Below are positions 16,411-25,155 of a DNA stretch of 64,000 bases, piece by piece. The DNA lies in the NCBI RefSeq assembly GCF_027497495.1, contig NZ_CP114205.1, positions 7,254,001-7,318,000 of the forward strand, in the 5' to 3' direction. Below the pieces are notes generated by a model. The model saw only the letters and a list, made by a program, of their open reading frames with translations. It was not told where the DNA came from and did no database searches. The translations under genes and the position numbers were made by a program. Numbering within the stretch: position 1 is the first letter of the stretch; each line of letters opens with the position of its first letter. The DNA comes from Streptomyces tubercidicus. GTDB taxonomy: Bacteria > Actinomycetota > Actinomycetes > Streptomycetales > Streptomycetaceae.

Positions 16411-16490
16411 CCGCGTGGCGCTCGGGCGCATCCGACGGGTCCCCGCTTTCATGTCCGCAGTGGCCTGACGCGGGAACAGGCGGGCTATGG

Positions 16491-18044
16491 CTAGGAAATC
16501 GGCCCGAACCAACGGGCGAGGGCGGCGCGCAGGCTGTCCGCGTCGTCATTTCGGCCGGCCCAGCAGACGTGACCGTCCGGCCGGACCAGCAATGCCTCGT
16601 CGCCGTTGGCCGCGGGTCCGAGAGGTCCGAGACGGTCGACCCGGTCTCCCCAATCCTTCGCCGCGGCTGCGGCCGCTGATGTGGGGGCGGCGGTCAGCAG
16701 GGCTGCGCGGCCGGAGGGGAGCTGGACGCCAGGTGCACGTGCGCCGAGCAGCGGGTGGTGCGGCGCGCCGGGCATGGGGTAGCGGATGTCTGTGCCGGCG
16801 ATCATGGCGGCGATGTGGTGGTTGGCCTCCGGGGTGGTGAGCAGGTCGGCGAGCAGGTCGCGTACGGCCATGGCGTCCGGGTCGGGGAGCGTTAGCGCCA
16901 TCTGGGCGCGGGTGTTGGCCAGGACCCGGGCGCCGACTGGGTGGCGCTCGGTGTGATAGGTGGCCAGCAGTTCGGTGGGGGCCCGGCCTCGGGCCACGGC
17001 GGCGAGCTTCCAGCCCAGGTTGAACGCGTCCTGCATGCCGAGGTTGAGGCCCTGTCCGCCGGCGGGGGCGTGGATGTGGGCGGCGTCGCCGGCCAGTAGC
17101 ACCCTGCCGTCGGCGTACCGCTCGGCCTGCCGGGAGGCGTCGGTGAAGCGGGACGCCCAACGGATGGCGCGGAGTTCGCGCGGCGGGCCTGGGCATCGGA
17201 CCAGTGCGGTGCGGACCTCGTCCGCGGTGACCGGGGCGTCGCGGTCGACGCCCTGCTGCTCGGGGCCGCCGAGGATCAGCCGGTGCACACCGCCGCCGAG
17301 TGGCAGAAGGAAGGCGAGACCCGCGGGGTCCGGGCTGAGGTCGGGAAGGTGCCAGGGCTCGCCGGTGCCGTCGGATCCGGCCTCTGTGGCGGCGAAGACC
17401 TCGTCGCCGCCGGGCACTTGAGTGACCCTGCGGTGGGTCTCGTACCCCTCCACCGGCTCGCCCGGCGCCTCGTCGGCCGGACGGAGTTCGACATCGGCGA
17501 CGGCCATGCCGATCCGGCCGTCCCGGCCCGGGAAGGGCACGCCCAGGATGCGCCGCACGGTGCTGCGCCCGCCGTCCGCGCCTACCAAGTACCCGGCCTG
17601 GACAGTGCTTTCGGTGCCATCGGGCCCGAGGAGGGTGGCGGTGACGCCGTCCGCGTCCTGCTGGAAGGACGTCAGTTCCCGGCCTCGCTGAACCGGTACG
17701 CCGTGCTCGGCGAGGTGGTCCTCCAGGAACTCCTCTACCCGGGCCTGCGGGATGCCGACCTGATGCGGGAACGCGGTGTCCAGGGCGCCGTAGTTGAGCG
17801 GCAGTCCGGCGAAGTGGCCGGAGGGGAGGAGGGCCAGCGACCGGTCCAGGAGCGGCTCCAGCCAGCCCCGGCAGTCCAGCACCTCGGCGGTTCGGGGCTG
17901 CAAGTTGAGCGCCTTGGATTGGCCCGTCCGACGGGGCAGCCGTTCCGCGACGGCCGTCCGCACCCCGGCCAGGCCCAGTTCGTTGGCGAGCAGCAGGCCG
18001 GTCGGGCCCGCACCCGCGATCAGTACGTCGACGTCGGCGTTCAC
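16491..18044 (-). CDS. FAD-dependent aromatic monooxygenase (class A, PheA/TfdB type)
   Basis: This 517-residue enzyme should hydroxylate an aromatic substrate using NAD(P)H and oxygen. It has the FAD dinucleotide motif VLIAGAGPTGLLLANELGLA (about residues 7-26), the DG motif LVGADGGRSTVRRILG (about 153-168) and the GD motif VLLAGDAAHIHAPAGGQGLN (about 314-333). A C-terminal thioredoxin-like segment is present. RHPVGARVLANTRAQ resembles rifampicin monooxygenases and polyketide-tailoring hydroxylases. It is the last gene of a three-gene unit, TetR (19445-18801) / VC0807-like membrane protein / monooxygenase, the last two separated by seven bases. That arrangement suggests TetR-controlled inactivation or modification of an aromatic compound. 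Confidence 0.88.
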   Translation of the reverse strand: MNADVDVLIAGAGPTGLLLANELGLAGVRTAVAERLPRRTGQSKALNLQPRTAEVLDCRGWLEPLLDRSLALLPSGHFAGLPLNYGALDTAFPHQVGIPQARVEEFLEDHLAEHGVPVQRGRELTSFQQDADGVTATLLGPDGTESTVQAGYLVGADGGRSTVRRILGVPFPGRDGRIGMAVADVELRPADEAPGEPVEGYETHRRVTQVPGGDEVFAATEAGSDGTGEPWHLPDLSPDPAGLAFLLPLGGGVHRLILGGPEQQGVDRDAPVTADEVRTALVRCPGPPRELRAIRWASRFTDASRQAERYADGRVLLAGDAAHIHAPAGGQGLNLGMQDAFNLGWKLAAVARGRAPTELLATYHTERHPVGARVLANTRAQMALTLPDPDAMAVRDLLADLLTTPEANHHIAAMIAGTDIRYPMPGAPHHPLLGARAPGVQLPSGRAALLTAAPTSAAAAAAKDWGDRVDRLGPLGPAANGDEALLVRPDGHVCWAGRNDDADSLRAALARWFGPIS

Positions 18045-18051
18045 GGCTCCC

Positions 18052-18804
18052 CTACAGCTTCAGACCGTGGCGGGTGATGTACCAGTTGTGGAACGCGAGC
18101 AGCCCGCCGAGCAGTACCAGCCAGAGCAGAGTGCTGGTGAGCGGGAAGCTGTCCACCGGGATCGTGTACGCCAACACCACCCGCAGCACCGCGTCGAGCA
18201 GGAAGACCGCGCCCCACACCGCCGTGACCAGCCGCAGGTGGCGACGGAACGTCGGCTCCGCGTCCCATCGCGCCTCCCAGGCGGTCAGTCCGGCCTCGCC
18301 GACCTTGGCGATGACGATGCCGCGCGAGGCCGTCATGATGAACGGGCGCCGGGTCAGCAGCGTGCCGAGTACCCAGAGCCCGATCGCGGCGGTCAGCCAG
18401 CTGTCCCTGATCATCAGCACTCGCGGGCTGCCAGTGATCAGGGACAGCAGCGTTCCTGCCACCACCAGGCTCAGCGTGAACACCGCCATCGCCTCGACGC
18501 GCCGCTGCCGCACGACGCCGTAAGCGATCCACGGCAGGAGCAGCACACCGCCGACCACCATCGAGAGCCACTGGCCGACGCCGGCGGCGCGCAGCCCGTA
18601 GTAGGAGCCGAGGGGGAGGACGAGTTCGAAGAGCAGCTGTGCGGCGAGCCGCCGGCGCAGCGCCACCGTGCGACGCCGGTCGGGCGCCGCGGCGGCCTCG
18701 GCCGTGTCGGTCTGGGCCGTGTCGGTCTGTGTCTGTGTCTGTGTCTGTGTCTGTGGTGTCTGGTGCGTTGCCATGGTGTGTTCCCCCGTGTCCGCTGTGG
18801 TCAT
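18052..18804 (-). CDS. VC0807-family integral membrane protein
   Basis: This 250-residue protein has about six hydrophobic segments after a polar N-terminus: LLFELVLPLGSYYGLRAAGV then LSMVVGGVLLLPWIAYGVV, and further segments to the C-terminus. The pattern matches the VC0807 family, whose function is not established. The ATG at 18804 overlaps the TetR stop codon in an ATGA arrangement, so translation is probably coupled. ATG at 18774 is an alternative. The N-terminal tail has a QTQTQTQT run encoded by a hexamer microsatellite. The FAD monooxygenase follows after seven bases. Confidence 0.75.
   Translation of the reverse strand: MTTADTGEHTMATHQTPQTQTQTQTQTDTAQTDTAEAAAAPDRRRTVALRRRLAAQLLFELVLPLGSYYGLRAAGVGQWLSMVVGGVLLLPWIAYGVVRQRRVEAMAVFTLSLVVAGTLLSLITGSPRVLMIRDSWLTAAIGLWVLGTLLTRRPFIMTASRGIVIAKVGEAGLTAWEARWDAEPTFRRHLRLVTAVWGAVFLLDAVLRVVLAYTIPVDSFPLTSTLLWLVLLGGLLAFHNWYITRHGLKL
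18726..18755 (-). repeat. TCTGTG hexamer microsatellite inside coding sequence
   Basis: Five perfect copies of TCTGTG encode the Gln-Thr run near the N-terminus of the VC0807-like protein. Copy-number changes stay in frame. Confidence 0.85.
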
Positions 18805-19445
18805 GGTGTCTTCCTGGTGGCGCGGTCGAAGAGATCCGCCAACTCCCGGCCCACGGCCCGCACATCGAGATCGGGATCGTGGGTGGCGCGGCGCACCACG
18901 TCGTCGATGGCGGCGCGGATCGCCCGCATCATCACCCACGGGTCGAAGTCACCGAACTCGCCCGTGCGCTGCGCCTTGCGGAGCTGCTCCACCTGGACGG
19001 TGAGGTTCGCCTCCGTCGCTTCGAGGAACGCGACCATGCCGGGGTCGCCGCCACGGAGGTTGGCGAGGATGTCGACCATCGCCGCAAGGTGATTCGGGTA
19101 CTCGGCGAGCAGGTCGAGGTTGCCTTCGATGGACGCCCGCAGCCGGTCCGCGTATCGCGTGTGGGCCTCGATGCGGGGGCGCAGATATCCGTCCCCGAGC
19201 CGCAGCACCTCGGTGACGACCTCACGCATCAGGTCGTCCCGCCCATCGAAGTGGTAGGAGATCATCCCTGTGCTGCTCAGCCCTGCGTGCTCCGCGATTT
19301 TCGCGAACGAGGCCCGGTGGTACCCGACTTCGGCGATGACGTCGATGGCCGCGGCGACGATCTGCGCGCGGCGCCCCGTCTCCGTGAAGGAGGCCGACTT
19401 GGTCCTCCGCTCCTTCTGCTTGGCCGTGCTGTTTTTTGCTTGCAT
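18801..19445 (-). CDS. TetR-family regulator, probably autoregulated
   Basis: This 214-residue protein has a TetR helix-turn-helix (IVAAAIDVIAEVGYHRASFA then KIAEHAGLSSTGMISYHFDG, about residues 28-67) and a TetR_C-like ligand domain. I chose ATG 19445 over an upstream TTG at 19481, because the TTG falls in a likely -35 element and the ATG lies seven bases after a plausible -10, which suggests a leaderless transcript. Two matching palindromes cover these elements. It overlaps the downstream membrane-protein gene by four bases, and the FAD monooxygenase follows, so it probably controls the whole unit. Confidence 0.85.
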   Translation of the reverse strand: MQAKNSTAKQKERRTKSASFTETGRRAQIVAAAIDVIAEVGYHRASFAKIAEHAGLSSTGMISYHFDGRDDLMREVVTEVLRLGDGYLRPRIEAHTRYADRLRASIEGNLDLLAEYPNHLAAMVDILANLRGGDPGMVAFLEATEANLTVQVEQLRKAQRTGEFGDFDPWVMMRAIRAAIDDVVRRATHDPDLDVRAVGRELADLFDRATRKTP

Positions 19446-19482
19446 GAGCAAGACGCTAGCGGGGTTTGCTTGCCTGAGCAAG
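19439..19482 (-). promoter_or_regulatory. Twin palindromic operators over a leaderless promoter
   Basis: Two copies of CTTGC-NTGA-GCAAG lie at 19439-19452 and 19469-19482. On the minus strand, TTGCTC and TAGCGT are separated by 17 bases and fit -35 and -10 elements; the -10 ends seven bases before the ATG at 19445. One palindrome covers the -35, the other covers the transcription and translation start. Repression by the TetR product is the simplest reading. Confidence 0.65.
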
Positions 19483-19641
19483 AGGTGGTGGGGCGTGACG
19501 GCACGCTGTCCCTGCTGTGGTCAGTGGAGGCAAAGAGCCGGTGCGACGCATCACCGGCCACCCGCCCCGCGCCTTCCGTGCCTGGCCGCCCGAGCTGGCC
19601 GACGCCTTCCGCTGAGCCGGTGTAACGGGGAAGTCCCTTAC

Positions 19642-21870
19642 TCACCGCTCCATCGCCGGCAATCCAGGCAGCAGCTTCTCGATGGTGATGGGGAAGTCGC
19701 GGATGCGGGTTCCGGTGGCGTTGAAGACGGCGTTTGCTACGGAGGCGCCTGCTCCGCAGATGCCCAGCTCGCCGACGCCCTTGGCGCCGAGGGGGTTGGC
19801 CTTGTCGTCGTAGCCGTCGAGGATGATGGCGTCGATGTCGGGGATGTCGGCGTGGACCGGTACCAGGTACTGGGCGAGGTCGCGGTTGATGAAGGCGCCG
19901 GAGCGCAGGTCGACTACGGCCTCTTCTTCGAGGGCTGCGCCGGCTCCCCAGATCATGCCGCCGATGAGTTGTGAGCGGGCCGTTTTCGCGTTGAGTACCT
20001 GGCCTACCGAGAACACGCCCAGCATCCTGCGCAGTCGGATCTCGGCGGTGTCCGCGTCGACTCCTACTTCGGCGAAGTGGGCGCCGTAGGTGTTGATCGA
20101 GTAGTCCGCGTAGTTCGAGTCGTCACCCATGAAGCGGGTCTCGCCCTCGGCCTCCAGGTCTTCGGGGGGCATGCGGGTGAGGATCTCGCTCAGGGCCTCG
20201 GAGGCGTCACCGATGTGGACGTGGCCGTCGGAGAAGAGGGCGTGGGACGAGTTCCGGCCGTGCAGGGGGGAACGGGTGTCGGCGTGCACCGCGGTCAGCA
20301 CTCTTTCGCGCAGGGTCGCGCAGGCGCGATGTACCGCGGTGCAGGAGTTGGCGGCGCCCCAGGAGCCGCCGGAACCCCAGCTGGTGGGGTGTTCGGAGCG
20401 GCCGAGTTCGATCCGTACCCGGTCGGGGGGCAGTCCGAGGCCGTCGGCTGCGACCTGCGTCAGGACGGTGTAGGTGCCGGTGCCGATATCGGTCATGTCT
20501 GATTCGACGACGGCGGTGCCGTCCGTTTCCCACCGCACGCGCACTGCCGTCGGTCCCTGGAAGTGCCCACGGATGGCGGCGGACATGCCGTAGCCGACCA
20601 GCCAGCGTCCGTCGCGCACACTCGCCGGGGTGGCGGGACGGTTCTCCCAGCCGAAGCGGCGGGCGCCTTCGCGCAGGCAGTCGATCAGATGGCGGTCGCT
20701 GTACGGCACATCTCGCTCGGGATCGACGGCGGGCTCGTTGCGGAGCCGCAGCTCGACCGGGTCCATCCCGAGCGCGTCGGCCATCTCGTCCATCGCCGAC
20801 TCCACCGCCAGCAGGCCCGGCGCCTCGCCCGGCGCGCGGACATCCGACCCGCGCGGCAGGTCGAGCGGAGTCAGCCGGTGGCTGGTCAGCCGGTGGGGTG
20901 CGGCGTAGAGGCTGCGGGTCGTGGCGGCGGTCTGCTCGGCGAATTCGACGTCGCGGTTGGTGTGCGCGGTGACGTCGTGGGCGAGGGCGGTCAGCTGTCC
21001 GTCGTGCCCCGCGCCCAGCCGGACCCGCTGCCTTGAGGTGGGGCGCATGCCGACGAGCTGGAACATCTGCTGCCGGGTGAGGGCGACCTTGACCGGCTCG
21101 CGCAAGGCGCGGGCGGCGAGCGCCGCCAGGATCGTTTCGGCATGGATGCCCAGCTTGGAGCCGAAGCCCCCGCCGACGTACGGGGAGACGATGTGAATCC
21201 GTGCCGGGTCGGTCCGGAGCGTAGCGGCGACCGACGCCTGCGCGGCATCGACGATCTGGCAGCTGACGTGGACGTACAGATCCTCGCCACGCGGAACCAC
21301 CAGGCACGCGTGGGGTTCCATCGGCATGGAGAACTCGTACGGCGTGGTGTAGCTCTGGTCGACCTGTACGTCGGCGGTATGGAATGCGGCGTCGAAGCTG
21401 CCCACCGCGGTGTCGGTGGCGATTCCGGCATTGACCTTCTTCGGGGCGTACGCATCACCTTCGTGCGCGGCGAAGTCGAAATGCCCCCGCCCCTCGGCGT
21501 ACTCCACCTCGACCAGGGCGGCCGCCGCGCGGGCCTGCTCGAAGGTCTCGGCGACGGCGAATGCCACCGGTTCTCCGTGATAGTGCACGTCCGGGCCGGT
21601 CAGTACCGGCTGGGCGCGCCAGTACTCGAAGGGGATGGACTCATCACGCGGCCCCTGCTCCGGTGCGTTGTGATGGGTCATCACCATCCTTACGCCGGGC
21701 GCCTGTTCGGCGTTCTCGGTGTCGATACGGGTGATACGGCCCTTGCCGATGGCCGCGCCGACGATGACACCGTAGAGCGGTTGGCCGGCATCCCAGTACT
21801 CGTAGGCGTAGGTGGCCCGGCCGGTGACCTTCCGCGGGCCGTCAACGCGGTTCAAACCTTGCCCGATCAT
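19642..21870 (-). CDS. Molybdenum hydroxylase large subunit (PaoC/YagR-like)
   Basis: This 742-residue protein is the molybdopterin-binding subunit of a xanthine-oxidase-family enzyme. YVGGGFGSKLGIHAET (about residues 227-242) binds the cofactor region, and LRNEPAVDPERD and GAKGVGELGICGAGASVANA (C-terminal, with the conserved active-site GVGE glutamate) are family hallmarks. LPRGSDVRAPGEAPGLLAVE closely resembles PaoC of the E. coli PaoABC aldehyde oxidoreductase. It would oxidise aldehydes or heteroaromatics together with the two upstream genes, which overlap by four bases each. The usual XdhC/PaoD maturation protein is not adjacent. Confidence 0.9.
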   Translation of the reverse strand: MIGQGLNRVDGPRKVTGRATYAYEYWDAGQPLYGVIVGAAIGKGRITRIDTENAEQAPGVRMVMTHHNAPEQGPRDESIPFEYWRAQPVLTGPDVHYHGEPVAFAVAETFEQARAAAALVEVEYAEGRGHFDFAAHEGDAYAPKKVNAGIATDTAVGSFDAAFHTADVQVDQSYTTPYEFSMPMEPHACLVVPRGEDLYVHVSCQIVDAAQASVAATLRTDPARIHIVSPYVGGGFGSKLGIHAETILAALAARALREPVKVALTRQQMFQLVGMRPTSRQRVRLGAGHDGQLTALAHDVTAHTNRDVEFAEQTAATTRSLYAAPHRLTSHRLTPLDLPRGSDVRAPGEAPGLLAVESAMDEMADALGMDPVELRLRNEPAVDPERDVPYSDRHLIDCLREGARRFGWENRPATPASVRDGRWLVGYGMSAAIRGHFQGPTAVRVRWETDGTAVVESDMTDIGTGTYTVLTQVAADGLGLPPDRVRIELGRSEHPTSWGSGGSWGAANSCTAVHRACATLRERVLTAVHADTRSPLHGRNSSHALFSDGHVHIGDASEALSEILTRMPPEDLEAEGETRFMGDDSNYADYSINTYGAHFAEVGVDADTAEIRLRRMLGVFSVGQVLNAKTARSQLIGGMIWGAGAALEEEAVVDLRSGAFINRDLAQYLVPVHADIPDIDAIILDGYDDKANPLGAKGVGELGICGAGASVANAVFNATGTRIRDFPITIEKLLPGLPAMER

Positions 21871-22865
21871 CTCGGCTCCTCAGCTCGGGACTGGGCCGCC
21901 TGCGCCAGCGTCCGGCACAGCGTGCGCTTGGCCAGCTCGATCTTGAAGTCGTTGTCTCCCCGCCCCACGGCGTCGCGCATCGCGGCGTCCGCGGCGGTCT
22001 GAAAGGTGGTCATCGTGGCGGGACGGCCGGTCAGCGCGGCCTCCGCCTCGATGGACCGCCACGGCTTGTGCGCCACACCGCCGAGCGCCACCCGTGCCGT
22101 ATCGACCGTCCCCTGCTCGGCCGAGACGACAGCCGCCACGGAGACCAGCGCGAACTCGTAGGACGCCCGGTCGCGTACCTTGCGGTAGAGCTGGCGTCCC
22201 GGAGGCGGCGGGGGCAGCCGCACCGCCGTGATCATCTCGCCGGGCCGCAGTACGGTCTCGATATGCGGGGTGTCGCCGGGCAGCCGGTAGAAGTCGGTGA
22301 GGGCGACGTGGCGTACCGACTCATCGGCGTCGAGCAGCTCGACCTCCGCGTCCAGCGCGGTCATGGCGACGGCCATGTCCGAGGGGTGCGTGGCGATGCA
22401 GGAGTCGCTGGCGCCGAGAATCGCGTGGGTCCGGTTGAGCCCGCCGATCGCCGAGCAACCGGAGCCGGGCTCCCGCTTGTTGCAGCCGGCGGAGGTGTCG
22501 TAGAAGTACGGGCAGCGGGTGCGCTGCAACAGATTCCCGCCGGTGGACGCCTTGTTGCGCAACTGGCCCGAGGCGCCGGCCACCAGTGCCTCCGAGAGCA
22601 CCGGATAGCGCGTACGTACCCGGGTGTCGGCGGCCACATCGGAGTTCGCCGCCTGGGCGCCGATACGCAGTCCGCCGTCCGGGAGTTCCTCGATGTCCCG
22701 CAGCGGAAGCCGGCTGATGTCGACCAGATGGCTGGGCCGCTCGATGTCGAGTTTCATCAGGTCGAGCAGATTGGTGCCGCCGCTGATGAACTTCGCACCG
22801 GCCCGGGACACCGCGGCGACGGCGGTCTGCGCGTCCATGGCCCGCTCGTAGGTGAAGGGCCTCAT
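21867..22865 (-). CDS. Molybdenum hydroxylase FAD subunit (PaoB-like, with extra Fe-S site)
   Basis: This 332-residue protein has the CO-dehydrogenase flavoprotein fold: AKFISGGTNLLDLMKLD (FAD pyrophosphate loop, about residues 27-43) and ASTGGNLLQRTRCPYFYDTS (about 110-129). The segment that continues with CNKREPGSGCSAIGG and later CIATHPSDMAVA supplies cysteines like those that hold the additional [4Fe-4S] cluster in E. coli PaoB, so this enzyme belongs to the PaoABC subgroup rather than to ordinary xanthine dehydrogenases. ATG 22865 overlaps the upstream small-subunit stop (ATGA), and its own stop overlaps the large-subunit start (ATGA). Confidence 0.9.
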   Translation of the reverse strand: MRPFTYERAMDAQTAVAAVSRAGAKFISGGTNLLDLMKLDIERPSHLVDISRLPLRDIEELPDGGLRIGAQAANSDVAADTRVRTRYPVLSEALVAGASGQLRNKASTGGNLLQRTRCPYFYDTSAGCNKREPGSGCSAIGGLNRTHAILGASDSCIATHPSDMAVAMTALDAEVELLDADESVRHVALTDFYRLPGDTPHIETVLRPGEMITAVRLPPPPPGRQLYRKVRDRASYEFALVSVAAVVSAEQGTVDTARVALGGVAHKPWRSIEAEAALTGRPATMTTFQTAADAAMRDAVGRGDNDFKIELAKRTLCRTLAQAAQSRAEEPR

Positions 22866-23431
22866 TCCGCGCCTCCCTCCGCGGTGTCGCGGATGGCGGC
22901 GACGATGTTCGGATACGCGGCGCACCGGCAGATGTTGCCGCTCATCCGCTCGCGGATCTCCGCATCGGTCAGCACGACGCTCGGCGAGGCCACATCGGCG
23001 GTGGCGTGGCTGGGCCAGCCCGCCGCCACCTCGGTGAGCATGCCGACCGCCGAACAGATCTGGCCAGGGGTGCAATAGCCGCACTGGAAGCCGTCCCGCT
23101 CGACGAAGGCGCGTTGCATGGGGTGCAGGCTCTCGGGATCGCCCAGACCCTCGATCGTCACGATCTCGTCGTCCTCATGCATCACCGCGAGCGACAGACA
23201 GGAGTTGACGCGTCGGCCGTTGACCAGCACCGTGCAGGCGCCGCACTGCCCGTGATCACAGCCCTTCTTGGTCCCGCCCAGGCGCAGATGTTCGCGCAGC
23301 GCGTCCAGCAGCGAGGTCCGCGGATCGACTTCGAGCTGCCGCGCCTGACCGTTGACGCTCAGGGTGACCGGCAGACGGCGGTCCGTCTCGCCCTGACTCC
23401 GTCCCGCGACGTCCACATCCGTATCGCTCAT
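22862..23431 (-). CDS. Molybdenum hydroxylase [2Fe-2S] subunit (PaoA-like)
   Basis: This 189-residue subunit has two iron-sulfur domains. The plant-type ferredoxin cluster is held by GCDHGQCGACTVLVNG plus a later NSC (about residues 61-85), and the helical domain holds CGYCTPGQICS and NICRCAAYPN. It passes electrons from the molybdenum site to the FAD. E. coli PaoA carries a Tat signal and is periplasmic; here the N-terminus MSDTDVDVAGRSQGETDRRL has no signal-like hydrophobic segment, so a cytoplasmic enzyme is inferred. ATG 23431 has GAGGAAGG about nine bases upstream. It is the first gene of the three-gene operon. Confidence 0.9.
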   Translation of the reverse strand: MSDTDVDVAGRSQGETDRRLPVTLSVNGQARQLEVDPRTSLLDALREHLRLGGTKKGCDHGQCGACTVLVNGRRVNSCLSLAVMHEDDEIVTIEGLGDPESLHPMQRAFVERDGFQCGYCTPGQICSAVGMLTEVAAGWPSHATADVASPSVVLTDAEIRERMSGNICRCAAYPNIVAAIRDTAEGGAE

Positions 23432-23609
23432 CAAAGCCCGCCTTCCTCGCTGGGCGCGGGCACCCGCTGCCCATGCCCCGCCGTCGCCGCTGCCGGGCAC
23501 GGCACGCCTTTGCTCCCAGCGTCTCTCAGATGTCTGAGCGTCGCACCGCGAGGATGGTGGGTGGGGGACACCCAGCCCCGGCCCGGCACCGCCCGCCCTC
23601 AGCGGCCGG

Positions 23610-25067
23610 TCAAGGCCGCCCGCCGTCCGTGGGCGGTGTGATCGGCCGGTGGGCGGGAGGGGCCGGAGTCACGGAGTGTGGCAGTGGTGGCACGGCGGGC
23701 TCCCGCAGCCAGGCGTCGAAGAAGCCGTCGAGTGGTTCGGCGGCGTACTGCTGGGCGTGCGCGGTGAAGTCGGCGGTCACCACCGTTCCATGGCGGTGCC
23801 ATACGGCCCAGTCCTTGAGCATGCGGAAGAAGGCGTCCTCGCCCAGGGTGCAGCGCAGCGCGTGGACGACCAGCCCCCCTCGCTGGTAGAGCCGGTCGTC
23901 GAACATCAGGTTCCGGCCAGGATCGGCCAGCCGCAGATCCTGGGGGAGGTCGGTCAGGAAGAGGTGTGCGGTGAGGGCGTGGGCGCCGGCCGCGGGGCCT
24001 CCCGCGTGCTCGGACCACAGCCACTCCGCGTACTTGGCGAAGCCCTCGTTGAGCCAGATGTGCCGCCAGTCGCCGATCGAGACGCTGTTGCCGAACCACT
24101 GGTGCGCCAGTTCGTGCGCGACCAGGCGTTCCCAGGTACGTGTGCCGTCTAGGTGGTTGGCGCCGAAGGTGGCCAGACCCTGGGCCTCCACCGGGACCTC
24201 CAGATCCTCGTCGGCGACCACCACGGTGTACTCCCCGAAGGGATAGCGGCCGAAGGTGTCCTCGAAGTACTCCATCATGAGGGGCTGCCGGGCGAAGTCC
24301 TCGGCGAACAGGGGAATCAACCGGTCGGGCACATAGGCGGTCTGTGGCACGGCCCGGCGGGCGCGCCGCGGCTCCGGCGGTTGGCCGCTGTCCGGCTCCG
24401 ACCGGTGCGGTTCGGGTGTCGGCGCCGGGTCGTGGACGAGCGATACGGGCCTGTATTTGCCGATGGAGACGGTCACCAGATAACTGGACGTGGGTGCCGA
24501 CTGCTCGTACACCCAGGTGGTGCGGCTCGCCCGGGTGGTGCGGGAGAGCAGCCGGCCACCGGCGACCACTGTGTACGGGGACGGGGCGGTGACCGAGATC
24601 CGGTACGACGCCTTGTCCGCCGGCCGGTCGTTGCAGGGGTACCAGGACGGCGCGCCGACCGGCTGACTGGCGACCAGCGCGCCGTCGGTCAGCTCCTCCC
24701 AGCCCAGGCCGCCCCACTGGCTGTCCGTCGGCTGCGGGTTGCCCGTATAGCGCACCTCGACCGTGAACGCCTCACCGGGGGTGAGCGGCCTCGGCGGGCG
24801 GATGTGCAGCTTGCCCATCCGGTGCCGGTAGCGCGCCCGCCGCCCGTTCACCAGCAAGCGGCCGATCCGGAATCCGGCCAGGTCGAGGGCGAATTCGGGC
24901 AGCGGCTCGGAGCCTGCCACGGCGTTGAGCCGGGCGCTGGCGTGCAGCCGGTTGGGCAGCGGCCAGTATTCCAGGGCCAGTTCGTAGTGCTGCACCCGAT
25001 AGCGGACGTCCCCGTGGGCGGGGAAGTAGGGGTCCGCGCCGGCAGCGGCGCCCTGCTCGGAACTCAA
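23610..25067 (-). CDS. M1-family zinc aminopeptidase-like metallopeptidase
   Basis: This 485-residue protein has the M1 layout: an N-terminal beta domain, the substrate-anchoring segment VEAQGLATFG (the position of GAMEN), the zinc site HELAHQWFGN and the third ligand in WLNEGFAKYAEWLW. It is shorter than full aminopeptidase N because the C-terminal helical domain is missing, as in many actinobacterial M1 proteins. The TTG at 25067 has GGAG five to six bases upstream. It is immediately downstream of the Pls/PosA-type synthetase, with 88 bases between, in the same direction. Zinc aminopeptidases degrade epsilon-poly-lysine in known producers, so a trimming or self-protection role is an attractive inference. 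No signal peptide is visible. Confidence 0.88.
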   Translation of the reverse strand: MSSEQGAAAGADPYFPAHGDVRYRVQHYELALEYWPLPNRLHASARLNAVAGSEPLPEFALDLAGFRIGRLLVNGRRARYRHRMGKLHIRPPRPLTPGEAFTVEVRYTGNPQPTDSQWGGLGWEELTDGALVASQPVGAPSWYPCNDRPADKASYRISVTAPSPYTVVAGGRLLSRTTRASRTTWVYEQSAPTSSYLVTVSIGKYRPVSLVHDPAPTPEPHRSEPDSGQPPEPRRARRAVPQTAYVPDRLIPLFAEDFARQPLMMEYFEDTFGRYPFGEYTVVVADEDLEVPVEAQGLATFGANHLDGTRTWERLVAHELAHQWFGNSVSIGDWRHIWLNEGFAKYAEWLWSEHAGGPAAGAHALTAHLFLTDLPQDLRLADPGRNLMFDDRLYQRGGLVVHALRCTLGEDAFFRMLKDWAVWHRHGTVVTADFTAHAQQYAAEPLDGFFDAWLREPAVPPLPHSVTPAPPAHRPITPPTDGGRP

Positions 25068-25155
25068 CGGTCTCCTGCTCCCTTGGGGCGGACCGGCCGA
25101 CGGCTGGGGCGGACCGGCCGACGGTGCCTCGTCGCGCGGTGCCGCATGGCCGCCG

